Positions 17,360-26,214 of a stretch of 64,000 bases of DNA are shown in pieces (the first letter of the stretch is position 1; the number at the start of each line of letters is the position of its first letter). Source of the DNA: JAWPMT01 sp965267435. Lineage in GTDB: Bacteria > Bacteroidota > Bacteroidia > Cytophagales > Cyclobacteriaceae. The notes beneath the pieces were generated by a model. The model made no database searches, was not told the DNA's origin, and saw only the letters and a list, made by a program, of their open reading frames with translations. Where the stretch lies: assembly GCA_965267435.1 (NCBI GenBank), contig OZ253960.1, forward strand, positions 5,208,001-5,272,000, read 5' to 3'. Both the position numbers and the translations under genes were made by a program.

Positions 17360-19198
17360 TTATTCTACGGTCACAGATTTGGCAAGATTCCGCGGTTGGT
17401 CGACGTTGCATCCTCTCATCACCGCTATATGATAGGACAGTAGCTGAAGTGGGACTACTGATACCAATGGCATGAGGATCTCATGTGTGGAGGGCACCTC
17501 AATGGTGAAATCCGCTAACTTGGGGATAAGAATGTCTCCTTCAGTGACAATGGCTATGACTACCCCTTTGCGAGCCTTCACTTCCTGAATATTGGAAACG
17601 ATCTTATCGTAAGAGCTATCGCGTGTGGCGATGAATACGACTGGCATATTCTCATCGATCAAAGCGATAGGGCCATGTTTCATTTCTGCTGCGGGGTATC
17701 CTTCAGCATGGATGTACGAGATTTCTTTGAGCTTCAGAGCCCCCTCTAGTGCGACCGGGAAGTTATAGCCACGACCCAGGTAGAGGAAATTATGGGCATC
17801 CTTGAACAAGTCGGAGATCGTCTCGATTTTGTCATTACTCTCAAGTGCTGTCGTGACCTTTGCAGGGATATTTTCAAGGTCGATGAGGAGTTCTCGATAC
17901 TTTCTTTCGGTGATGGTCCCCTTCCGCTGCGCGATCCGCAGCGCAATCATTGTCAATACTGTCAGCTGTGCTGTAAATGCCTTCGTGGAGGCGACGCCAA
18001 TTTCAGGACCAGCGTGTAGATAAGCTCCTTCGTGTGTTGCACGAGCTATGGAAGAGCCTACTGCATTGACCACACCAAAGACAATCGCTCCTTTCTCCTT
18101 CGCCAGCTCGATCGCAGCAAGCGTATCAGCCGTCTCACCAGACTGTGAGATAGCGATCATCACATCACCTTCCCTGATCACTGGGTTTCGGTACCGGAAC
18201 TCTGACGCATATTCCACCTCGACAGGTATCCTGCAAAGCTCTTCAAATATGTACTCGGCAACGAGGCCCGCATGCCATGAAGTACCGCATGCGACCATGA
18301 TGATCTTTTCAGCATTTGTGATCTTCTCTGCATAGTTGCGGATGCCTCCCAACACGAGAGAGCCTTCGTCGGCGTTGAGTCTACCACGCAGGCAGTCAGC
18401 AATGGAGTTCGGCTGTTCGAAGATCTCTTTGAGCATAAAGTGCTCATATCCACCTTTTTCGATCGCCTCCAGCTCCATATCCAACGTCTGGATATAGGGT
18501 GTCTGAGGTATGTCGCGAAGATCCGTGATACGAAACTCGCCGTCTGAGATGACGGCTATCTCCTCATCGTTGAGGTAGATGACCTCGTTAGTGTATTCAA
18601 CAATGGGCGTCGCGTCTGAGGCTATGAAAAACTCCTGGTCTTTAAGTCCAATCACCAATGGGCTGCCTTTCCGGGCTGCCAACAGTTTCTCGGGCTCGTC
18701 CTCGGACATGATGACGATGGCGTACGCACCGACCACCTTTGTTAGCGCTACTCGAAGAGCGTCCTCGAGAGACAAGCCTTCTGATTCCTTGATGTCTTGT
18801 ATGAAGGTGACAAAGACCTCAGTATCCGTTTCACTTCGAAATTCGTGGCCTTTATGGATCAGTTCTTTCTTTAGCGATTCGTAGTTCTCGATGATGCCAT
18901 TGTGGATCATTGAGATTTGCCCATTGGCGGAGAAGTGCGGGTGGGCATTGACATCATTGGGCGCTCCGTGCGTGGCCCAACGCGTATGTCCGATACCAAT
19001 CTGGCTGGTCGGCTTTGCACTACCAACAAACGCTTCCAGGTCCTGCACGCGGCCTTGCTTTTTGAAGCTGCGAAGTGAGCCATTCTCGATTAAAGAGACT
19101 CCGGCACTATCATATCCCCGATATTCCAAACGCTTGAGGCCTTTGACGAGAATGGGATAGGCCTCTTGATTGCCAAGATAGGCGACAATTCCACACAT
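17360..19198 (-). CDS. glmS: Glutamine--fructose-6-phosphate aminotransferase (isomerizing)
   Basis: This 612-residue enzyme makes glucosamine-6-phosphate for peptidoglycan and LPS. It opens MCGIVAYLGN, where C2 is the glutaminase nucleophile after Met removal. The class II amidotransferase domain covers about 1-220 (HTRWATHGAP, HNGIIENY) and two SIS sugar-isomerase domains follow (VACGTSWHAG; ISQSGETADT). The C-terminus DQPRNLAKSVTVE is the canonical tail that closes over the active site. No upstream glmS ribozyme-like leader can exist in the 8-base gap after the DUF4270 gene. Confidence 0.97.
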   Translation of the reverse strand: MCGIVAYLGNQEAYPILVKGLKRLEYRGYDSAGVSLIENGSLRSFKKQGRVQDLEAFVGSAKPTSQIGIGHTRWATHGAPNDVNAHPHFSANGQISMIHNGIIENYESLKKELIHKGHEFRSETDTEVFVTFIQDIKESEGLSLEDALRVALTKVVGAYAIVIMSEDEPEKLLAARKGSPLVIGLKDQEFFIASDATPIVEYTNEVIYLNDEEIAVISDGEFRITDLRDIPQTPYIQTLDMELEAIEKGGYEHFMLKEIFEQPNSIADCLRGRLNADEGSLVLGGIRNYAEKITNAEKIIMVACGTSWHAGLVAEYIFEELCRIPVEVEYASEFRYRNPVIREGDVMIAISQSGETADTLAAIELAKEKGAIVFGVVNAVGSSIARATHEGAYLHAGPEIGVASTKAFTAQLTVLTMIALRIAQRKGTITERKYRELLIDLENIPAKVTTALESNDKIETISDLFKDAHNFLYLGRGYNFPVALEGALKLKEISYIHAEGYPAAEMKHGPIALIDENMPVVFIATRDSSYDKIVSNIQEVKARKGVVIAIVTEGDILIPKLADFTIEVPSTHEILMPLVSVVPLQLLSYHIAVMRGCNVDQPRNLAKSVTVE

Positions 19199-19206
19199 GA
19201 TGATTG

Positions 19207-20493
19207 CTAGTTGGTGGTCGTGTAAAAAACTTTCAGTTTCACACCATTTTTGAGGATTGCTGTATGCTCCAAACTTAGGGGTGCGACAGGCACAGTTACA
19301 AGTGCCTCAGTCAAAAAATCCTCTTCGTCTCTGTGGTTTTGTAGCAAAGACTGGAGAAATAGGGTCATTGTCTCATCGTAAGCGCCCGCGCCTTCTTCCA
19401 GTACGATGCGTCGACCAGTACCCTGGCCCGCTCTATTGGCATATGTCAACTCGTCCATCAAAAGGGTCGACGGCACATTCCCGACAATTCCCGGGCCATT
19501 GATGATCGATCCTTCCTGGAAGAAGTAAAAATAGAACTGACGCACGGTGTCCTTTATTATGCTGCCAGGAGCCTCGCCAATAGGGACCTCGATGTCCGCT
19601 TTGTTGATGATAATTCGTTCTGTTGATTCAACAAACCGTAAGTACGGGCCCAAATCTATTTTGGAGTAAACACCCGCTAGCAGGTTCATGTAGGAGAAGT
19701 TGTCCTCAGCCAGTGTATCCCCTGTATTTACAAGGTCAGCAATGCTAGACTGTGAGCGATCCTGCGTGATATTGTGAAAGTGATTCCTCAAAGCAAAGGA
19801 GGAAGTAAAAGCCGTATCCACCGGATCCCTGGTGAGGAACTCCATCTCCGCTGCTTCGCTGAAAATATCAAATGCTGCTAAGCCGCCCGTCGAACTCGAT
19901 GACATTTCGATGCCAAATTGAATATTGTTGACATCCTCTGCCTCGACGGCGGCTTGCCAAATGGCGCTTCTCAATTGCTCGCTAAGTGCAATCGTGATGA
20001 CAGTATCAGATTCCTCTACTGTCACTGACCAAGTGTCTACTACCTGATCAAATGAGGGGATCGCATCGTCTGCCAGATAAACCACAGAACTGAAGATCGT
20101 ATCCACAAGCACCTTAACATCGACATCGAAACTGAAGTTTGACGTGGAAGAAAGTCGATCGGAAATTGGCAATCGCAGTAGTGCGTTGATAATTCTGAGC
20201 GAATCTGCAGGTATTTTACCTGTTTGAAAATCAATTTCACAATAGGCCGTTGAGGTGATGCTACCGAAAGTTTCGTCAGCATGCCCTCCCAACAGAATAT
20301 TGGAACCGAGGTCCGTTCGCAGACTGTCTATGAAGTATGTGGTCACGGGCAGGTCAAACTCTGCATACAGCACGTCCACACCGCTCTGCCCGGGATTGAG
20401 CTCCAACCCGAAATCATCCGAGTTGTTGCAGGAAATCATACAAAGGGGCAATATGAACATTGCCCCTCCGCAGATCTTAGCCAATAAGTTCAT
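19207..20493 (-). CDS. DUF4270 family lipoprotein
   Basis: This exported protein of 428 residues is of the Bacteroidota DUF4270 family. The open frame extends to 20661, but the first 56 codons would lie inside the upstream GT5-like gene. The ATG at 20493 gives a clean lipoprotein signal, MNLLAKICGGAMFILPLCMISC22. Family-type segments follow, such as DDFGLELNPGQSGVDVLYAEFDLPVTTYFIDSLRTDLGSNILLGGHADETFGSITS. It overlaps the 3' end of the upstream gene by 17 bases and is 8 bases before glmS. Function is unknown; a surface or cell-envelope role is likely from the lipid anchor. Confidence 0.82.
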   Translation of the reverse strand: MNLLAKICGGAMFILPLCMISCNNSDDFGLELNPGQSGVDVLYAEFDLPVTTYFIDSLRTDLGSNILLGGHADETFGSITSTAYCEIDFQTGKIPADSLRIINALLRLPISDRLSSTSNFSFDVDVKVLVDTIFSSVVYLADDAIPSFDQVVDTWSVTVEESDTVITIALSEQLRSAIWQAAVEAEDVNNIQFGIEMSSSSTGGLAAFDIFSEAAEMEFLTRDPVDTAFTSSFALRNHFHNITQDRSQSSIADLVNTGDTLAEDNFSYMNLLAGVYSKIDLGPYLRFVESTERIIINKADIEVPIGEAPGSIIKDTVRQFYFYFFQEGSIINGPGIVGNVPSTLLMDELTYANRAGQGTGRRIVLEEGAGAYDETMTLFLQSLLQNHRDEEDFLTEALVTVPVAPLSLEHTAILKNGVKLKVFYTTTN

Positions 20494-21289
20494 TATAGAG
20501 GTTGTAGTACGATTCTTCGAAGTTCTCGTTCGTCTGGATCGTGTTGACTTTTGTCTCGTTTGAAAGGTCGGATACAAGTTGCTTGAAGCTGTCGGTAGAC
20601 TCTTCATTTGCATAAATAACAGCATCTGCATACTGTACCCCAATTTTGATAAATCCTTCATAGTCGGCTGTTTTCAGATGATCTAGCATGCTGTCATCAA
20701 TGTCCAGCATCTTCACCTTGTCCAGCAGATCGTCTCCGAATTTATGCTTGAACTCGTTGTTATGAATTGTGAATACCGTCTTCGCATCCTTGAAAATAGG
20801 ATCGTTCTTATACGTTGACTTTGCATAAAGAGGGATCAAACTTGTCATCCAATCGTTGCAGTGGATGATGTCTGGAGCCCACCCGAGCTTCTTCACAGTT
20901 TCTAACACTCCTTTGCAAAAGAAAATCGCGCGTTCGTCATTGTCTTCGTAGAAGTTGTCCTCCTTGTCAAAGAACACTGACTTTCTATGGAAGTAATCTT
21001 CATTGTCGATGAAGTATACCTGCAGTTTTGCATTAGGAATAGATGCTACCTTGATTACCAGCGGTTTTTCCTCATCACCGACAGCAATGTTGATGCCAGA
21101 TAGCCTCACTACTTCATGTAAGCGGTTCTTTCTTTCGTTAATTAATCCAAATCTGGGCACTAAAATCCTGATCTCCATCCCTTTTTCCTGCATGGCCTGG
21201 GGCAGCCTGCGGACAAAATCTGCGACCTGGGTGGTCTTCAGAAAAGGGTTTATCTCACTTGCCACATAAAGGATTCTGATATTCGACAT
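20477..21289 (-). CDS. Half-length glycogen/starch synthase-like protein (GT5 N-terminal domain only)
   Basis: This is a 270-residue protein; I took the ATG at 21289 because family members begin (S)NIRILYVASEINPF, and the longer reading to 21367 adds unlike residues. It matches only the N-terminal Rossmann domain of GT5 starch synthases (HCNDWMTSLIPLY, FTIHNNEFKHKF). The second GT-B domain that binds the ADP-sugar is absent, and the KxGGL nucleotide-sugar motif is replaced by KTTQV. It is therefore unlikely to be a glycogen synthase. Similar short proteins occur next to panC in many Bacteroidota, so it is a conserved family and not a local truncation. It heads the run leading to glmS. Confidence 0.85.
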   Translation of the reverse strand: MSNIRILYVASEINPFLKTTQVADFVRRLPQAMQEKGMEIRILVPRFGLINERKNRLHEVVRLSGINIAVGDEEKPLVIKVASIPNAKLQVYFIDNEDYFHRKSVFFDKEDNFYEDNDERAIFFCKGVLETVKKLGWAPDIIHCNDWMTSLIPLYAKSTYKNDPIFKDAKTVFTIHNNEFKHKFGDDLLDKVKMLDIDDSMLDHLKTADYEGFIKIGVQYADAVIYANEESTDSFKQLVSDLSNETKVNTIQTNENFEESYYNLYNELIG

Positions 21290-21330
21290 AATTAAATGAT
21301 ATTTAGAGGGATCATTCGAGAAAATGAGCT

Positions 21331-21361
21331 CAAAATTACGATATTTTTGCATTTTTATCAA
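21331..21361 (-). promoter_or_regulatory. Putative promoter of the GT5-like/DUF4270/glmS run
   Basis: On the minus strand, TTG (plus 21359-21361), a 20-base spacer and TAATTTTG (plus 21331-21338) match the Bacteroidota promoter pattern, 42 bases before the GT5-like start codon. It overlaps a possible -7 box TATTTTTG at 21342-21349 pointing the other way toward panC, so the two promoters would be back to back. Confidence 0.45.
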
Positions 21362-21393
21362 TTTCAATTTTGGATCACCCCTAATTTCCCTGG

Positions 21394-22254
21394 ATGCTAA
21401 AGGTTCGGAAAATTCAAGAGCTCAAGGGAATTCTCTCCACTCTAAGAAGTCAGTATTCGTCCCTGGGGTTGGTCCCAACCATGGGAGCTTTGCATGAAGG
21501 GCATTTTGTGTTGTTAGAGAGGTGCAAATCTGAAAATGACTTCACCATGGCGACGATTTTCGTGAACCCCCTGCAGTTCAATGACCCGAACGACTACGCC
21601 AACTACCCAGCTACATTGAATGACGATCTTGATGAATTGGAAACCCGGGGATGTGACCTTGTTTTTTACCCTCCCAAAGAAGAGATCTATCCCGAGGATC
21701 CTATGGTCACTCTTCAATTTGGAGACATGGAGAAGGTGTTGGAAGGGCAATATCGACCCGGACACTTCAGGGGTGTCGGAGTCGTCTTGACCAAGCTTTT
21801 TCACTTGTTATCGCCTAACAGAGCCTATTTTGGGTTGAAGGACCTACAGCAGTATCTCCTCATCCGGCGACTGGTGAGGGACCTGTCTTTTGACGTGGAG
21901 GTCGTGGGGGTCCCCACTGTCCGGGAAGAAGGTGGTCTGGCCCTGAGTTCACGAAACCTGAGGCTGTCAGAAAGTGGAAAGATCATCGCTCGAAAGCTAG
22001 CTGTCGGCTTGTTGAGTGCTGAAAACAGGATAACCGCAAAACATCCTCCAAACGACATTGTTAATGGCCTACGGGAATTCTACTCGGCGATCAATGGTTT
22101 AGAGATTGAGTATGTAGAAATGGTGAATGCGAGAAATCTCAAGCCATTTCGAACATATGATGAAATAGATGAAGTGGCCCTTTGCGTGGCTGCTTATGTG
22201 GAAGAAGTGAGACTGATCGATAATCTATATTTGCATCTGGATACAGCGAAGTAA
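21394..22254 (+). CDS. panC: Pantoate--beta-alanine ligase (pantothenate synthetase)
   Basis: This 286-residue enzyme joins pantoate and beta-alanine using ATP. The class I synthetase-like motif PTMGALHEGH (28-37) and the conserved segments FVNPLQFND, GRVGVV-type RPGHFRGVGVVLTKL and KDLQQYLLI are visible. Length is typical. Its stop overlaps the panD start by one base (TAATG), so panC and panD are translationally coupled. Divergent to the GT5-like gene with a 104-base gap. Confidence 0.96.
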   Translation: MLKVRKIQELKGILSTLRSQYSSLGLVPTMGALHEGHFVLLERCKSENDFTMATIFVNPLQFNDPNDYANYPATLNDDLDELETRGCDLVFYPPKEEIYPEDPMVTLQFGDMEKVLEGQYRPGHFRGVGVVLTKLFHLLSPNRAYFGLKDLQQYLLIRRLVRDLSFDVEVVGVPTVREEGGLALSSRNLRLSESGKIIARKLAVGLLSAENRITAKHPPNDIVNGLREFYSAINGLEIEYVEMVNARNLKPFRTYDEIDEVALCVAAYVEEVRLIDNLYLHLDTAK

Positions 22255-22598
22255 TGACGATAGAAGTACTAAAGTCCAAAATACACAGGGTGAAAATCAC
22301 CCAGGCGGAGTTACATTACGTGGGTTCGGTGACCATTGATGAAGACCTCATGGATGCGGCGAACATCATCGCCAATGAGAAAGTGCAAATCGTCAATATC
22401 AACAACGGTGAGCGCCTCGAAACGTACGTCATCACTGGCGAGCGCGGCACTGGGGAGATCTGTCTGAATGGCCCTGCAGCTAGAAAGGTTCAGGTCGGGG
22501 ACATTATCATCATCATTTCATACTGCGCGATGCCTTTCGAGGATGCGAAAAAGCACGAACCCATTCTTCTATTCCCCAATTCGGACAACAAAATATAA
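22254..22598 (+). CDS. panD: Aspartate 1-decarboxylase
   Basis: This 114-residue pyruvoyl-dependent enzyme makes beta-alanine for PanC. The self-cleavage site G24-S25 is in YVGSVTID, where S25 becomes the pyruvoyl group. NNGERLETYVI and GEICLNGPAARKVQVGD are conserved family segments. Length is slightly below the usual 116-130 but complete. It is the second gene of the pan operon. Confidence 0.96.
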   Translation: MTIEVLKSKIHRVKITQAELHYVGSVTIDEDLMDAANIIANEKVQIVNINNGERLETYVITGERGTGEICLNGPAARKVQVGDIIIIISYCAMPFEDAKKHEPILLFPNSDNKI

Positions 22599-22609
22599 GC
22601 TATAACCAA

Positions 22610-23575
22610 GTGAAGGCCTTCGTTCAGGTCTTGAAGACCTTAATTCCCATTGTACTGGCGGTAATAATAATCTACCTGGCCTTTAGAAATGTTGACTTTG
22701 TGGAATTCTGGAGCAACATCGGCGAGGTTGATTATCGGTGGGTTGTCCTTTCTATTCTTCTGTCGCTGGTGGGCTATGTTGCCAGGGCTTACAGATGGAA
22801 TATTCTACTGGAGCCGCTGGGTAATACCCCAAGATTATACAATACGACTCTGGCGGTTTTGGTCGGTTACCTTGCCAATATCGCGTTGCCCAGACTGGGA
22901 GAGGTCGTACGCTGTACTCTACTGTTCAGAACAGATAAACTACCTGTAGACAACAGTTTGGGGACCGTCATCAGCGAACGGTTGGTGGATATGCTGGCCT
23001 TGCTGATTTTGATATTCGGTGCCCTCATCTTGGAGTTTGAGCTGCTATCGGACTTCCTCTCCGGATACGGGGTTGGAGGTGCTTTTGGTTGGTTTTATTG
23101 GGCGGCGGGAATCGCCTTTGTGCTGGGTTTGGCGCTGTTCATTACAATGCTCTATCTGTTTCGAAGGGGATTCTTCCCCAAGCTACGGGCATTTCTTCGT
23201 GGATTGCTGGACGGTCTGCTTTCTATCCGGCACATCAGACGCAAGTGGCAGTTTGTCGTATCAACGGTGCTTATCTGGGTGATCTATTACCTGATGTCCT
23301 ATACCATTGTCTTCGCGCTACCGGCTACAGCACACCTGGATGTGATTGCAGGGCTCATGCTGCTAGTCACGGCTGGTATTGCTATCTCATTACCAGTACA
23401 AGCTGGTTTTGGGACGTATCACGCGATGATTGCAGGGCTTCTTTTGGTGTATGGCATTCCGGAGGTCACGGGACTCTTTGTTGCTACACTATTGCATACC
23501 TCTCAGATTGTAGCTGTGGCCATTTTCGGCGGCATGGCCTTATTGCTTTCACTTTTTGTCCGCCCTACGAAATGA
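22610..23575 (+). CDS. Flippase-like integral membrane protein (LPG synthase TM / UPF0104 family)
   Basis: This 321-residue protein has about eight membrane segments. It carries family landmarks of the lysylphosphatidylglycerol-synthase TM domain: RAYRWNILLEPLG near residue 58, NIALPRLGEVVRCTLL near 95, and GTVISERLVDMLALL, in which E and R are the conserved polar residues. The start is GTG at 22610, 11 bases after panD. Proteins of this domain without the catalytic domain are thought to move lipids or lipid-linked sugars. Position between panD and a heptose adenylyltransferase-like gene hints at an envelope role. The stop overlaps the next ATG (ATGA). Confidence 0.82.
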   Translation: MKAFVQVLKTLIPIVLAVIIIYLAFRNVDFVEFWSNIGEVDYRWVVLSILLSLVGYVARAYRWNILLEPLGNTPRLYNTTLAVLVGYLANIALPRLGEVVRCTLLFRTDKLPVDNSLGTVISERLVDMLALLILIFGALILEFELLSDFLSGYGVGGAFGWFYWAAGIAFVLGLALFITMLYLFRRGFFPKLRAFLRGLLDGLLSIRHIRRKWQFVVSTVLIWVIYYLMSYTIVFALPATAHLDVIAGLMLLVTAGIAISLPVQAGFGTYHAMIAGLLLVYGIPEVTGLFVATLLHTSQIVAVAIFGGMALLLSLFVRPTK

Positions 23576-24051
23576 GCACCATTGACAAAATTGTTGGGCT
23601 CAATGAGTTACTGGATACTGTCCACAAGTGGAAGGCTGCTGGTCACCAGATAGTTTTTACCAATGGATGTTTTGATATCCTTCACCTTGGACACGTGGAT
23701 TATCTTGAAAAATCTTCGCAACTGGGTCAGCGTCTGATAGTAGGAGTAAACTCTGATACGTCCGTCCGACAGATCAAGGGCGACAACAGGCCCATCAATG
23801 ACGAGGAGACAAGGTCAAGAATTCTGGCTTCGTTACAGTATGTCGATGCTGTGGTGTTGTTTGAGGAATCTACGCCAGAAGCGTTGATTGGGATGATTTT
23901 GCCGGATGTACTGGTTAAAGGAAGTGACTACCATAGGGGCAACATAGTAGGTGCGGAAATCGTAGAGCAGAATGGTGGAAAAGTGGAGACAATTGATTTA
24001 ATTCCAGGTTACTCTACCACCCAAATTATTGAAAAGATTAGGTTGAAATAG
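23572..24051 (+). CDS. rfaE2: D-glycero-beta-D-manno-heptose 1-phosphate adenylyltransferase-like (RfaE2)
   Basis: This 159-residue nucleotidyltransferase of the cytidylyltransferase superfamily corresponds to the C-terminal domain of E. coli HldE. The HxGH motif is at 38-41 in TNGCFDILHLGHVDYL. The later segment GYSTTQIIEKI is the ISSTTxxI-like motif of this family, and VKGSDYH is typical. The real start is the ATG at 23572, overlapping the previous stop by 4 bases; the open frame reaches much further upstream but there it is a shadow of the flippase gene. The HldE kinase half is not in this window. The substrate could be ADP-heptose precursor or another phosphosugar. Confidence 0.87.
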   Translation: MSTIDKIVGLNELLDTVHKWKAAGHQIVFTNGCFDILHLGHVDYLEKSSQLGQRLIVGVNSDTSVRQIKGDNRPINDEETRSRILASLQYVDAVVLFEESTPEALIGMILPDVLVKGSDYHRGNIVGAEIVEQNGGKVETIDLIPGYSTTQIIEKIRLK

Positions 24052-24062
24052 ATTTAGAGAAC

Positions 24063-24752
24063 ATGTTGATTTTAATAGGTATAGCATTCTTTATTATTAG
24101 CTGGGCTGTGAGTGCCAGGCTAAAGTCGAAATTCAAAAAATATTCGCAGATACCCCTGCAATCAGGTCTTTCCGGTCGCGAGATCGCGGAGTTGATGCTT
24201 AGGGACAATGGTATATATGATGTGCAGGTGACGGCAGTGGAGGGTACACTTACCGACCACTACAATCCTGCCAATAGAACGGTAAATCTAAGCCCGGGGG
24301 TCTACCATGGCAGATCCGCCGCTGCCGCTGCCGTAGCTGCTCACGAATGTGGTCACGCGGTGCAGCATGCCAATGCTTACAGTTTCCTGGAATTCCGGTC
24401 GGCGATGGTGCCCATTCAGAACATCAGTGCGCAGGTGATGAACTTCATCATCATGATCATGATTTTTGGTGGAGGATTCTTCCTGGGTATGGGGATCAAC
24501 AGTATTGTATTGATTCTAGTCGTATGTCAGTTTGTGATTACGATGTTTTCAGTAGTGACGCTGCCTGTGGAGTTTGATGCAAGTAGACGGGCTCTGGCCT
24601 GGATCGATGAGCGAAATATCGTGAACAGTGGCGAGCATGACATGGCAAAAGATGCTCTCAAGTGGGCGGCCATGACTTATGTAGTCGCCGCACTCGGAGC
24701 AATCGCCACACTACTGTATTACCTGACCTTCTTCTTAGGCGGCGACGAATAG
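24063..24752 (+). CDS. Membrane zinc metallopeptidase (YugP/neutral zinc metallopeptidase family)
   Basis: This 229-residue protein has an N-terminal membrane anchor at about 1-20, then a soluble segment with LSGREIAELMLRDNGI and YNPANRTVNLSPGVYHGRS. The HECGH zinc motif (H94-E95-x-x-H98) follows, with two or three C-terminal membrane segments. This is the order seen in the DUF2268-unrelated YugP family. VTLPVEFDASRRALAWI is another family landmark. Substrates are not known. It is the last gene of the panC operon and is followed by a terminator. Confidence 0.87.
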   Translation: MLILIGIAFFIISWAVSARLKSKFKKYSQIPLQSGLSGREIAELMLRDNGIYDVQVTAVEGTLTDHYNPANRTVNLSPGVYHGRSAAAAAVAAHECGHAVQHANAYSFLEFRSAMVPIQNISAQVMNFIIMIMIFGGGFFLGMGINSIVLILVVCQFVITMFSVVTLPVEFDASRRALAWIDERNIVNSGEHDMAKDALKWAAMTYVVAALGAIATLLYYLTFFLGGDE

Positions 24753-24786
24753 TAGATAGATACGAGGATCATAAAAGAAAAGTGTG

Positions 24787-24820
24787 GGGCTTCCAATATG
24801 TTGGAGGCCCTTTTCTTTTT
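24787..24820 (+). terminator. Intrinsic terminator of the panC operon
   Basis: GGGCTTCC (24787-24794) pairs with GGAGGCCC (24803-24810) with one G-U wobble across an eight-base loop, followed by a ten-base tract with nine T residues. It lies 35 bases after the peptidase stop. Confidence 0.8.
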
Positions 24821-24950
24821 GCCGATTCCGAACACTAAGCATGCACGGGAAGTTATTGCCCCTAGAAAAAAGCTGGAAAATAGTATGCATGCATACTTAA
24901 TATGCGTGATATTTGTCCATACCCAGAGAGAAGAAAACGATCTAGACAAC

Positions 24951-26090
24951 ATGACATTCAACTTGACCGAAGAACAACAAGCCGTAAGAGATGCGGCGAG
25001 AGATTTTGCGCAGAAGGAGCTCCTTCCCGGAGTCATTGACAGGGACACCCATCAGGAGTTTCCAGCAGATCAGATCAGAATGATGGGAGAGCTGGGGTTT
25101 ATGGGAATGATGGTAGACCCTAAGTATGGTGGAGGCGGTATGGATACGGTCTCTTACGTACTAGCCATGGAGGAGATCAGTAAAGTGGATGCATCTGCGT
25201 CCGTTGCGATGTCAGTCAACAATTCACTGGTCTGTTGGGGTCTGGAGAAGTATGGATCAGAGGAGCAGAAAGAAAAGTATCTACCAGGTTTAGCTTCAGC
25301 CAGGAGCTTGGGGGCTTTCTGTCTTTCGGAGCCTGAGGCCGGCTCGGATGCTACTTCTCAACGGACTACTGCGGAAGATCAGGGTGATCACTACCTGGTC
25401 AATGGCACGAAGAACTGGATCACCAATGGGAATTCGGCGGGGACTTACATCGTGATGGCCCAGACGGACCACGAGAAAAAGCACAAAGGCATCAATGCAC
25501 TCATTGTCGAGAGAGAGACCTCCGGGTTTGTGGTAGGTAAAAAGGAAGACAAGTTGGGAATTAGAGGTTCTGACACGCATTCACTGATGTTTCAGGACAT
25601 GAAGGTGCCCAAGGAAAATAGGATAGGGGATGATGGCTTTGGCTTCACCTTTGCTATGAGCACACTCAACGGCGGCAGGATTGGTATCGCCTCGCAGGCG
25701 CTCGGCATCGCCTCGGGTGCGTTGGAGTTGTCGGTCAAGTACGCGAAGGAGCGAAAGGCCTTCGGTGTAGAGATCGCCAAACATCAGGCTATCCAGTTCA
25801 AATTGGCGGATATGGCCACAAAAATCGAAGCGGCAAGACTGATGTGCTTGCAGGCGGCCCGTCTCAAAGATGCTGGCCAGGACTATGCTCAAGCTAGCGC
25901 CATGGCCAAATTATATGCCTCATCAGTGGCCATGGAAGTGACCGTGGAGGCAGTGCAAATACACGGCGGATATGGCTATGTAAAGGAATTTCATGTCGAG
26001 CGTTTGATGCGTGATGCGAAGATTACGCAGATCTACGAAGGCACCTCTGAGATCCAAAAAATCGTCATTTCACGCGGATTATTGAAATAG
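24951..26090 (+). CDS. Acyl-CoA dehydrogenase (short/branched-chain type)
   Basis: This 379-residue flavoenzyme carries out alpha,beta-dehydrogenation of acyl-CoA. I set the start at the ATG 24951 (MTFNLTEEQQAVRDAARDFA), since the upstream frame to 24798 overlaps the terminator and is unlike the family. Landmarks are CLSEPEAGSDA (FAD/substrate loop), GNAT-free middle beta-domain, YAKERKAFG and QIHGGYGYVKEF. The catalytic base is E363 in IYEGTSEIQ, the position used by butyryl-CoA and most short-chain members. It is a monocistronic gene by the look of its flanks. Confidence 0.92.
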   Translation: MTFNLTEEQQAVRDAARDFAQKELLPGVIDRDTHQEFPADQIRMMGELGFMGMMVDPKYGGGGMDTVSYVLAMEEISKVDASASVAMSVNNSLVCWGLEKYGSEEQKEKYLPGLASARSLGAFCLSEPEAGSDATSQRTTAEDQGDHYLVNGTKNWITNGNSAGTYIVMAQTDHEKKHKGINALIVERETSGFVVGKKEDKLGIRGSDTHSLMFQDMKVPKENRIGDDGFGFTFAMSTLNGGRIGIASQALGIASGALELSVKYAKERKAFGVEIAKHQAIQFKLADMATKIEAARLMCLQAARLKDAGQDYAQASAMAKLYASSVAMEVTVEAVQIHGGYGYVKEFHVERLMRDAKITQIYEGTSEIQKIVISRGLLK

Positions 26091-26214
26091 TTATAATTCT
26101 AAAGGGTGATTCTCTCTAGGGGGTATTTTGGATATTTGTAAGAATATATTAGATTCGTACAACTATAGCACTCAAGTACGCCCAATCCTCTAACTAAGAT
26201 TATATTTCTTCTCA

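Noticed and set aside
23089..23571. Long upstream reading of the heptose adenylyltransferase gene
   Set aside because: It is out of frame with, but inside, the flippase gene; the true start at 23572 has the ATGA overlap typical of coupled genes.
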